Shown in pieces: positions 30,456 to 42,400 of a stretch of 64,000 nt of DNA (position 1 is its first letter; each line of letters starts with the position of its first letter). Below the pieces are notes generated by a model. That model was not told where the DNA came from. It saw nothing but the letters and a program-made list of their open reading frames with translations, and made no database searches. This stretch comes from Mesostigma viride. Taxonomy: Eukaryota; Streptophyta; Mesostigmatophyceae; Mesostigmatales; Mesostigmataceae. The stretch lies in assembly GCA_009746045.1 (NCBI GenBank), contig RPFO01000188.1, positions 338,501 to 402,500 of the forward strand, given 5' to 3'. Position numbers and translations under genes: made by a program.

Positions 30456-33400
30456 TTTTGGGGGGGAGCGTTGCTTCGTGTTGCCGTTGTATTTTGCAGC
30501 AAGCGACAGAGTGGCGCTCCTGGCTGTGAAGAATGCCTTCACCAACATAGGCAACATAGGAACAAACTTTAACAGCTGGACTGTGGGAGGGAACCCATGC
30601 ACGTTTGATGGTGTCGCCTGCGCCGGCGGACGTGTGACCTACTTATGGTTGTAAGCATATCTTGCTGGTCAATTGCAGTGGTAACACTTTGTCATTCTTT
30701 CTAAAGGTAGAGGAGCTGTAATTCTTAATAGAGATGGCAATATACCACTACTTTTATGTAATTCTCTACGCTTGTAAATATGCCGTATGTTAGGCTATTG
30801 ATTTTCAGGGTTTGTTCCTATCTAGGACGCTTTTCTCTGTGTGTGTCAAATATTGGTTAGAGGTCCCAAGGACGTACATCTTCATGGCAGCCTCAGGTGG
30901 GGATGTGCACTCCTTGCACATAAAATCATGGCACGGCTGGCTCTTTGTTTTGAAGTCTTAGCTTGTAGATCATGGTGTAGTATTCGTGCAGGCGGTGTTC
31001 TGGAATCATGCAATAGCCTACTTCTGAAACATGTGGAACTCCCCTCCTCACCCCCGCCCCCTTGTTTGTATCTTAGATATAAAGGGAATTGAAGGAATAT
31101 ACCTACCTGTTTGGTAAATTGTTTCCCTCGCACCCACCCAATTGGTAAGCTCCTGCTCATTTTATCTATGCCTAACCTGCTAAGCTGAGAACGCAACGCC
31201 GTATAGCAGAAAACGATTTTGGAAAATATTTTAGTGCTGGCACACGTACCTAGGTCAGCCCAAGTTGGGGCTGCCTAGGCAAGGTGGTGGCAATAAAAGA
31301 TGGGCTTCCATTCTAGGGAAGCAGGTTGCTTCTTTTGCCTCCCACCCACCCACCCTGGCTTAAGGGGGTAGAGCAGGGGCACAGCAGCTGTGAGCTGACC
31401 CTGCAATTCACAACAGGTGCTCACCCTAGCATACGGATGGCCGCCTGTGGCCATCCGGTAGACAAGTCTGTGCTATCCACTGTATAGAGCTAGCACACAA
31501 TTTTAATAAATTTGACGTTTGTGGTGTCATGCATGCAAAGCAAGGCCAAAAATGGATCCTCCAATTTCTAAGAAGGGGGGACCAGGCTATGTTGCTATGC
31601 CCTTCCTCTTGCACCCATTATAGTATTAATAGAGGTGTTAGGATGTCTCAACGCACGATAGAGGTAAGGATTAGTGCCTTGGTCTGCATGAGGGGTTTGG
31701 CGTGCACACTACTGCAGAAATTGTGGATTGTCACATTCATGCAATCAAACAGTTGTGTACTTGATTTCGGTGTTGACGAAATTGCGAGGCGTTATGGTCT
31801 CCTTGGATTGCATATGTGTGCCCTTGGATTTGTTGCGATTTGTCTATGACAAATATAAATATAGGCCGGTCAACAAACATGTAAGATTATTGAGGAATTC
31901 CAGGGATGTAGAGTCTGCTCATAAGGGGTGCCCACAAAAATGTTGTTGCCAAATTGGGTAGTGCTACAGATGCATGGCATTGCATGCTGATTCTTGCTTG
32001 GTATAGCTTGGACATGAGCATCATGAGCTGACGATGCTGAAGCAAAGCATATGCTGGCATGCTGCTTTCCGGCCGTTTGCTGTCTTCAATGCACGCAGGG
32101 GCCTCTATTTTTTGTCGGGAACCATCGCAAGAGAGCTGGGTTCCTTGACAGCCTTGACTAGCTTGTAAGTGGCGATTTTCCAACAAGGCATGTTACTTAT
32201 CCCTGCTGTATATGTACCCAGCTAATATTCTAACCATTGATTGAAATATTGACTGAATAGTTTGCTGCTGCTGCATGATCATTAGGACTGCTCTTTTAAT
32301 GAGACGGTCTCCAGCACTTTCAAGGTGCCTGCGCCGGATAAGCCTGCCTCTACAGGTAACAGCGCGTACGGTATTATGCCTGCTTAGCAGTTACTACAGC
32401 AATGTTTAACTGTTACCAGCGGCAACCATCGCATGCCAGCATCAATTATACACTTTGTACCTATTGCAGGTGCATTGTTCTTGGCTGTTGACGGCCGATG
32501 CGGTCATGCCTTTGGGCTGCTTTGTTGGCTATACTTTTCCTTACTCACATTTGCATGCGTGATGGCTCTTATTGCCCCAACCCAGGGGTCTGTTTGGTCT
32601 TAATTCCCGGCTGAGCGGCTTCATCCCACCGGAACTGGGCTCTCTAGCCTCCCTGCGGGCGCTGTACGTCAATCATATGAGCATCCTTGTGCCTGCCGCT
32701 CAGTATGTGCCAGGAACTCCTGGGTGGATAATCTGGGGACCTCGTCAGAATAGCTGGTTGAATGCTGGACATGAGAAAAATGCAGAATGGAGGGTTGGGG
32801 TTTAGGTGATTTGCGTTGTTTTGCAATGACTTCACCAATTCTTTCTCAGTTTTACACCTAGCATCCGTTTCTTTTCATGAACAAATGTGTGCACCCGTGC
32901 CCCCCCCCCACTGGGAAGCTGCGTTTGCGATTGCTAGCACTATGGTGCTTCTATTAACCGTGGAACTCCAGGGTAACCAGACTCTTTATTAAAACATTAA
33001 GTAGAGCACATTGGGAAGTGGCCCTCAGATGGCCATCCTTACCCACGGGAACACTTATGCCCCAAAAGGCTAGGCTTACCCTTACATCCCTCCCTGGCGA
33101 CCCAAGCCAGGGGCTAAACAGTAACCGATTGACGCATAGAACAAGTAAATTTGGAGCTTCAGTGGAGGTCAGGGAAAAGACGCACCGCCACGTGCGAGGG
33201 GGGCAGGCGGCGATAGCCCGAACAAGGACGGCGGGGAGCTCAAGCGCCAGGCTTCGGTGCAATCCCACATAGTGGGCGACAGTCTTGCTGCTGCGCCAGC
33301 GACCCCGATGTTGAATATCAGCCATGCTGCGCTGCCGCAAAAAATCATGGGTAGCACCCCCATGTCGCAGCCCATGAATGGTAAACACCTTGTCAACCCT

Positions 33401-36400
33401 CAAGGCCTGCGTGGCCTGATGCCAAACCCGGCTGAACTGGGCATAGTCGTAAGGGAACACCCGCTCCCTAGCCGCCTTACCAGCAAGGCAATCCCGCAAG
33501 AGGGTGTCGGACATGACATCCTCCACGACCACCGACTGCACCTCACCCTTGGCCGTGTTAGCGGACACCAACAACAAGGCACCCCGCTGCGAGGCTCGTA
33601 GCCGGACGTCAGGCTGCAAGCGCACATGGCCGACCAACAACTTGAGCGCCTCCGATACCCGCAGGTATTGCTGGAAAATAACGCTGACCATCATGGCCGC
33701 AGCGGTTGTCGCTGAAGCACCATAGTGCAGGCAATCGCGAACGCAGCCTCCCATGGAATGGGGGGGGGGGCACGAGGAGGCGCCAAAGCGCGCCAACCAG
33801 CCAAAACACCGCGCGCCAAAGCCCAGTCTTGTACCTCCCGGGGGAAGTACAACTTGAGGCCCATGAGTTGACACACAATTGGCGACTGTAACACCGTGAG
33901 TGCGCCCAGGCGACATACTCGCAGTAGTACTCCTCAATAGTCAAGGCGCGGGGCCAGCGCTCGGCCCGTCCCCGCCGGTCCGGCCACTAGCCCCAAAAGG
34001 ACCGAAGGCCCCGATGGTAAACTGTCAGGGTAGCGGGCTTCACCTTGCCCTCTAGCAAGGTCAAGTAGCTAGCGCCAAGACGAGGTCTGGGATTAGGATG
34101 GACACCCTCGCGAGTCAAGTCGCGTACCCACCCAGCCAGCAAGGCGGCCAGGGAAAGCCCCCGTGAAGGGCCATCGGCGGGCTGAAGCTCACTCGGTGTC
34201 CACACCCATTGAGAGCGACTGCCTGGTGACCAAGGTAAGAGCGCACATCCGGCGGCATTGCTGGTTTAGCCGGTAAGAAGAGGATCGCCCTTTAGCCAAG
34301 CAACCCAGGGCGGCAGTGGAGTCCACCAACCTTACCACCCTCTTCCCCCATGTCCCGAGGTCCCGGGCAGAGCGCTCCACCCCCTTCACAGCGGCCCGCA
34401 CTAATTTCTCGTTGATGTGCATGGTCGGATCGCGCCGGCGACTCTTGATGCCCACGTGCCACCGCGCGTTGGTGATAGCTCCTACCGCGGCCTTAGTCAA
34501 GGGCCTAGGTCCCGCAAAGGTCGTCTCACCTGGGGTGAGGAGGGTTGGGTATCCCTGCACCTCCCGACCCCGGGCCAATTCCGTCACCGCAGCCGGGTCC
34601 ATCGCAGCGTACACCACCCCCTGCCCATAACTAGAAGCATCCGAGGCCACCACCACCAGAGCCAGGCCAGCCGCCCGGTCCACCCGGAGCATGGGGGCCA
34701 ATGCCATGGCGCACTTGAGTTCATCGCGCACCCCTTGCCACAGGGGCTGCGTGCGTTGGCCCCACCCCTTGAGGTTGATGAATTTAAAGCTTTGCTGCCA
34801 TATGGACAGGCAGGTGCGGCTGAGCATCTGTAGCCACACCCACCGGCCCACCACGGCCGCCATCGCCTCAGCGTAGCTCGCCCCCTCTCTAGGAGCACGC
34901 GTGTGTGCTCAACCACTAGAGTGAAACTGCTTGGCGGTCGGCTCCAGCACCCCATCCCGCCGGTGCACAACGCCGAGGGCTTCCAGCTCGTCCTCCCCAA
35001 CCGGACTAGCCATGACGTTCTTGTCCTTGGAAGGCACAAGATTGTTAGGCAGGTACCCTTCTTCAGTAGCACTCGTGATCAAGCGATTCACCGCCTCACA
35101 CGTGCGCCCATTGCTTACCACCAGGTCATCGATAGTGATGGATACCATAGGGGCAGGGGGGTCCTCGAGGTCGATTTGCATCTGCCTCGTGCTCTCCTCT
35201 GTGTACTCGATAACGAGAGTGGTTGGGTTGCCCCATGCATTCCGAAGCACGGTCAGCTCCCCTACACTTGTCAGGTGGTTCACTTGCCGTCGAGGGTCCA
35301 GAGCGCCCGTGGCATAGAGGACCATCTCATGGATGGCTTCCCCTTAGTAGCGCGACCGCGTGGGAATGGCCCATGGCCAGCACCTTCAACACCGGCCACA
35401 CCCTCCTCCTCCGCCCCGGCAACCCGACAGCGGTGGACCACACATCAGGTAGCCCTTGATATTCCCACCACCACTCCGGCACTTCGATAGTAGGAGACAA
35501 GGTCGCTCTTGGCTGTGTAGCACCGACCCTTGATATGGACCTCCGAGTATGTAAATGCCTAGGTGTGGTAACACCGTCTTAGGGGGGTCCACCCACAGTT
35601 TATTGCCCAACTTATTCACAATGAACCGTTGCTCCCCCACCCCTTTGGCCACCCCGAAACAGCCGTCTACCCACTTTGGCCGTACCTCCCGGAACTCCAC
35701 CATCCCCACATCCGCTGCCCTCGCCATCAACTTGCCCCACTCCTCCATGGTGCACCCTCGGCTGGGGGCAGAGACATTCCAATACCTCGCACTGGCGGCC
35801 ACCTCCGGCTTGATGCAGTTGGCCTCGCTGGCGTACACCTCCCGCCAACTAGGGCGTAGCGCCAGCAAGTCCAGCAACTTTGCCTTCCCTGCCACCTCCC
35901 GCTTTGGCAGACTCACCCGCTCCGCCTGAAGCTGTTCATACTTGTTTTTAAAATCATAGATTAAATTTGCACTTCCTTTTGCGGGGCCTGTCGCAACGCC
36001 TACGCGGCGACTGTACCACTCGCAGTGCTTTTTGACCCTTTTCAGGGCCTCCACCGTTCCCCTGGAGCACGCGCCTCCAGAATTAGGCGGAGGGTCTGCC
36101 CCCCCTTGCCATAGCCAGTCCGTAATCACATTACGTAATGTGTAGTCTGTAAACTGTATCGAATTCGATACAGTTTGGGTTCCCGCCAGAAACGGCGCGG
36201 CGTCGGTAGCGCCGCGCCACCCGTGACGGATGTCAGTGGTCCAGTGGGTCTGGGAACACTTAGGGACCAAGGTGATGCATAGGTTTGGGGGTTATATTCG
36301 CCATAGCCTGGTTATTACAACGTGAATTGAGAATGTATCACGTGACTTTGGCGGGAATTTTTCGCGCGAACGCGCGCGTAGCGAGACATGGCTGCCAACC

Positions 36401-39400
36401 CATGGTTATCACGGAAATTTTGCGTCACGCGGCTTGAAATGGTTCATAGTGCCAGATGATGCATGCTCAGAATGCCGATGCGTGTTTTTCGTAGGTCAGG
36501 CATGGCCAGATGTATAGGATTGGGAAAATACAGGTAGGAAAATACAGCCTTCTTGGTCGTCAGTGCCAGATGAGTCAGAGCTTGTCGTATTTCGAATTTC
36601 TCGGTATGGCCGGGCAGTCTGCGCCAGCTCGAGCATCCAGGTTTGGTACGGGACATCCGCTGCAGCGTTTGCTGGGGTGGCGGACGCGTTTATAGGTCAT
36701 CTTTGCACGGAATATCAACGTGGTAGTCATGGCAGATCATGCATTATGCGGCTATGGCGGCCTATGCATGTAGAGCATTAGTAGCTGTTAGATATGAGGG
36801 TCCCGGCCAGCGGAATCCGGTAAGGTCGTCGTCGAGCCAGGTACGGCAACGTGTTTGCATGTCGTTTGCACGGGAATCTGTCGTTTATACGACTTTTTTG
36901 ACGAGTATATCATGCTACTTGCAGCAGGTTTCCTTGCCTGCTGTATGAGCGGTATTAGCCCCATATTTGCTCAGTTTATGGTGTTTCTTTGGGGGATACC
37001 ACCCTGTCAGTGCAGATTTAGCAACTTCTTTGTATCCCAGCACCTTTGGCAGTCTATTGTGGCTGTTTATAATGCATAAACACGTTGCCTGGCATAGATG
37101 GCTGCTTACGCGCGCGTAACCCACACACGTAAGTGAGCGGATTTTATAAGTCAGATGGGCTATCGGTGCGGTCTGACCCAAGGAAAGCATGGTGGCACTA
37201 TCCAACGAAATTGTCCAATGTTGATATTGAGGTTCTTGACCCTCCCCTGAAAAAAAAGGGGGGGTTCCCTGATCCTTTGCCTGAAATTTTTGTCTTTTGT
37301 CCAACTTTGGCTGAGAATAGCATGCAACCCACTTACTGGATTCGAGATATTATTGCATATTCTGAAAGCCCTTTAAGTGTAGATATTTCTGGAATCTTAG
37401 TTGAGGGTATTTGGATTAGCGGTCTGGGAGTTATGATCTTTTTTTTTTTTAAAGGGGTCATTGTTTGCCAAAAATGGCTCTACGGACTGTGTAGTCCACG
37501 TAATCACATTGTGTTGTAGAGTGAAGGTCCGGCGGCGGCGAGTTGCACGCTGGCGTCTGCGTGCTGACCTCACTCTCCCCCACGTAGTGACTAGAGGCAT
37601 TGTAGGGTTAGGCAGTGGGAAGGGGGAGCGGTTTACCCGCTCGGTGTTTACTTGGTTTGCTGGGCCTTGCCCAGCTTCTCCATCATCGTGGCGCTTTGCA
37701 GTGCCATCTTCATGGCCGGGTTGCTCACAGGGAGGCCTCCTCCTTGAGAGCAAGGAGGTGGCCAGCCACCTTCTGGACACCCACCCGACCCTTGGGCCTC
37801 CACTGGGAGCATTGCTGCCACCACCCTCATGAGGTACTCGACCCCAGCCAGCTCCCCTGCTGCCGGCCCCAGCTCCTTGAAGAGGGTGTCCATGGCCAGG
37901 GCGATGTTCATGACCACCTTCCTGCTTTCCTGGTTTCTCCACCCCCCCTGTCGGGTAGCCTTGATAAAGCTTTTGATCCCCCCTCCATTGTCGTTGGCAT
38001 CCTCCAGCACCTCGGGGAGCACTCGCTCTTGCACCTTTCAACTCACCACTTGTGCTCGAGCAGGCAGCGCCACCCCTTTGGTCTTTTTTGGCTTCCTGGA
38101 AGCCCCATCGGCCCCTGCCAGTTCATCCTTCAATTTCGTCAGGAAATGTTCCTCTTCGGACTCCTCTTCCTCCTCGTCCTCGGCCTTGTCCGCCTGTGCT
38201 TGCTTGCCGATTATGGCTGCCAGCTCCAAAAGCTGCTCCCTCACATCCCCCGCAGTCTTTCCCTTGTTCGGGGCTGGAGTCACCTCCGGCATTTTTCGTC
38301 CCCCTTTTTGCCCGCTTTATGGGCCGGGCTGGTGGCTGCGCATCCTCTTCGCCTGAGTCCGCCCGAGTCCGCCCGAGGCCGGGCGCTTTGGAGGGCTGCC
38401 ACCAACGCTTCGTTTGGGTCCGATGCTGCCAGAATTTCAGGCGCGTCCACGTGGTCGACCAGCAGGCCAACAACGGACTCCAACTGGGCTGCAGACCACC
38501 GGCCGACAGTAGTCACCCACTCGGGACCGAGGACCGCCTCAAAGGCAGCGAGCACCTCTGACAGGCAGGCCCGAACAAATGGCAAGCTCCTGCTGGAGCC
38601 TCTTCTTCTGCGTCTGCCAGGTTGGTCGGCCTTTTCCCGTAGGCTGTTTAGTAGCTGTCGACACCTCAGAATTAGCTTTCGCTGCTTGCTTCCCAGCACC
38701 TGCCGGAGCTGGCTTCCGCCCGGGCTTTGCCATCCCAGGCCGTTCTCGACAGAAAACGTCGAATTCCGAGCGCCAGGTACGTAACTTGCCCCTGACCCCT
38801 GTCGCCGCCTTCTTTTAAACAAAAGAGACCGCCATGAACTAGGTGAGCTTGCTTTTATCGTGGTGCAAGGCCAACGGCTCAAAGCCAACGGCTCTCTGCC
38901 AACGGCCAGGGTCCGCCAACGGCCACTAAACAAAATTAGCCGCTAACTTCCTTTTCTTGGCCGAGGTGAGTTTACTTCAGATATTGCTTGTCATAAAATC
39001 GTCCCCAATCACAGATCCTTCCTAAGTAGGAAAGCCTAGACCTTCTCAAGGCCAGCGCAAAATCTGTCACGGTTCACTCAGCACTCACAATCCGGGCCAC
39101 AACAAAAGCCATATCTTCCGTAATACTCGTCCTCTAAAAACCTAATGAAACTTATTGAGATCACAGCACCAAGCTCTACTCATCTAGCATCAGCGGCTCC
39201 CCTTCCATATTACTATAAAGAAACTACGTTCAGAGAACCCCGATTCTGCGACAGCCACGCACGGCTATGATGGTCATCATTATTTTTCAGCGGTACCTGC
39301 GGGTATCAGAAGCGCTCAATCTTTTGGTCTGCGTGCATGTGCGCTTGCAGCCTGATTTTCGGTTGCGTGCATGTCAGCGGGGTGCCTTGTTGCTGATGTC

Positions 39401-42400
39401 CAAGGGTGAGGTGTAAATGGGTGGTGATGGAGGATGTGATGTCCGAAGCCACGTTACGGGACTGCATTAGTGGCAAGGTGGCTTGGGAGCTGGTGGTCCC
39501 TTACGGTTATGCCCAGTTCATTTGGCATCAGGCCACGCAGGCTTTGGGGGTGACTCGACAAGGTGTTTACCGTTAATGGGCAGCGGCATGGGGGCGCTAC
39601 TCACGATTTTTTTGTAGAAGTGATATCCAGCGCCGGGGCCGCTGGCGCAGCAGCAAAAATGTCGCACATTATGTGGATTTGCACCGGATCCTGGCTTACG
39701 AGCTTCCCGACGTCCTCGTTCGCCACATTGCTGCCTGCCCCCCTCGCACTTGGCGGCAAATGTTTTCTCTGTTCTCCACTTAAATTTTGTTCATACTTGT
39801 ATGGGTCATTCGGTTGCTGTTTTGCCCCTGGCTTGGGTCGCCAGGGAGGGATGTTAGGGTAAGGCTAGCCTTTTGGGGCGTTAAGTTTTCCCATGGGTAA
39901 GGGTGGCCAGATGTGGGGCACTTTCCAATGTGCTCAACTTATTCTTGTAATGAAGAGTCTGGTTACCCTGGAGTTCCCCGGTTAATGGAACTGGGGTTCT
40001 TTGAACATAGTTTCTGTATAGTAGTGATATGGAAGGGGAGCTGCTGTAGCTAGATGAATAGAGCTTGGTGCTGTGATTGTCATGAGGTCAATTAGGCTTC
40101 TAGAGGTTGATATATGGCCTTTATAGTGACCCGGTTCGAGAGAGTGCTGAATGAAACCTGACAGACTTTACAAGGTCGAGATTTTCCTTTATAGTAGAGA
40201 TCTCTAGTTGGGGGTGGTTTCGCGACGTGCAATATCTTGAAGTACACTCGACTCAACCAAGAAATTATGGCTGATGGCTTTAAGTTTTAGAGGTCATTGC
40301 CGGAATGGCCGTTGGAAGAGAGCTGTTGGCTTGAAGCCGTCGGCAGTTGAAACAAGATAAGATCATGCTCACCTACATAGCTCATGGTGATCTCCTTTGT
40401 TTCCCGCCTGCCGGCTCTCTGTGTTGCCTGTTTGGGGGGGTAAGGCTAGCCTTTTGGGGCATTGTGCTTGTGTTCCCATGCATGGGTAAGGACAGCCAGA
40501 TGTGGGCCCCTGCTTAAAAAACGTCTGGTTATGTACCCTGTTCAATGGTGAATAGAAATCCAGTTTTGATGGTTTGGGGGTGCCACCTCCCCTAGGGAAG
40601 CAGTTAACAAATCCTTGTTACAACAAAATGAAGAGCTAGCGTACGAGCTTCCCCTTGACAAACACCTTTCAGGGTTTCTCAGGCGCGAACCGTATTTTGC
40701 TTTTCATGTTGCTTATGTTTGAGATGGCAATCCTGACAACTTTCTTTCGAACATATGTACTGAACCTGCGGCCTACTTGAGCTGGAGCTTTAGGCTGTCT
40801 TTTGGGCAAATGCTGCTAACAGTCACTGCTTAATTGATGCCTTTGCTATGAATTCATGACTGCAGGTACCTTCACTGCGGATACAAAGTCAGCGGCACCA
40901 TCCCACCTGAGCTGGGGTCTTTAGCGTCATTGCAGGAGTTGTAAGACTTTTAACTTCTTGTTATGCCACTGAGCCCTTTTATGGCAAGCATGTGTAGTGC
41001 ATACCCATGCAGCTGCATGATGAACCTCATATATATAGTGACACTCCAGTTGGCAGAAGTGGTTGACATGAGAATCAGGTAGTCTGGGCAAGTCAAATGC
41101 TTGCCGCGTTGTTTTGTATGTAGCGCGCACATCTTGCTCTTTGCACTGCTTTCTTGTATCCTACTCGAACCCTTGCATTTCCACAGATTACCTTATCAAA
41201 GGAGCTGGATGAGAAGGTAGCCATTTGATCCTTATGTTAGTCTTTGACATGGTTGGTAAGAACAGGCTCTTTCTTAGCCCTAGCATCCGCATTGGTACAC
41301 ATGCGCTGCGCTGCATGTAATCGTTTCTGCCCTCAGGGAGCTGAGTTCGAACGATGTGCTGAGCGGCACCATCCCACCTCAGCTCAGATCTTTATCCTCC
41401 CTGCAAATTCTGTAAGTCCTCTCTGCTTCTGTAAGTTAATTCTGTAAGTCCTCTCTGCTTCTGTAAGTTAATTCTGTAAGTTATTTGTGCTCGTCCCCCC
41501 TGCTCACATGCCAGGCATCCCTGGGTATACCAAGTACAGTTGTGTGTTTCATACTACTATAAAAGCAAATAAAAAATGTTGTCTTTGAAGCCATGTTGTC
41601 GCATAAGGCACCTGCCCGCCGTATCCATGCGTGGAATGCCGTTCAAAAGGCCCTGCCGTAATTTTCGGCAAAATACGGCTACTTCTCCCGGCGCGGCGCT
41701 AAGTCTAACTTCCCGCCATTTCTGGCAGCACAGCTGCAGTGCTGCCGACTTTCAAGCAGCTGGGCACCAGAGCTTCTACTAACGTGACGAGTTGGTCCAC
41801 TGGTCGACGATTACAATATTACAATTGATTTAAGTCAACCTTTTTGAGCAAATAGTCAACCACTTTGACGAAGCGCCAAGGCAAATAGTCAACCAATTGA
41901 CGATAACTTCTTGCTATTAGTAAACCGAATTGACGAAATGTTTCATGTTTTAGTCAACCGCGCAAGTCAGGTTTTCCCATCCAGCGGCCAGATCTGAGGT
42001 CCAGCGGCGCTGTGAGCTATGCTATTTTTTGTTTTATTCACTTACCAACAACCACATTGTGATATTGTGTTTTATCCACATGCATTCCATGTGTGTATGA
42101 GCGACCTTCACTAGATATTCAGTTTATCATACATATAAGAGATATAAGGGTTTTTAACCGCCCCCCTGCCTCCCCCCCCCGCGCGCTTCCCTCCCCGAGC
42201 CCTCCCCTCCCAAGGTTTGACGAAGGGCCGAGGCAAATAGTCAACCAGTTGACGAAGTGCCGAGTTCAGAAGTCAACATGTGTGTAGAAGTCATGCCTTT
42301 TGGCCATGTTAGCATTTGCAAGTGTCTTGCCTCTTGCTTGATGTGTGCGCCTAGCCATGCAAACTTGCCTTGATAAGGCCCATGTAACCTCGCAATTCTA

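Larger units (their letters stand above)
32954..39984 (-). mobile_element. DIRS/PAT-like tyrosine-recombinase retrotransposon 1
   Basis: Minus-strand order: leader (about 39260-38810), gag-like frames (38733-37648), reverse transcriptase and RNase H (36270-34000), tyrosine recombinase (34205-33150). Inverted terminal sequences TTAACCG.GGAACTCCAGGGTAACC lie at both outer ends (32954 and 39984), and the left recombinase 3' half is mirrored by a decayed + strand copy at 39281-39780. There is no target duplication, as expected for recombinase-mediated insertion. It sits in an intron of the LRR gene, antisense to it. Frameshifts in gag, reverse transcriptase and recombinase mean it is inactive. 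Confidence 0.8.

Noticed and set aside
37615-38784. 389-codon + strand frame
   Set aside because: Antisense shadow of the GC-rich gag-like coding region, which has recognisable Gag character on the minus strand.
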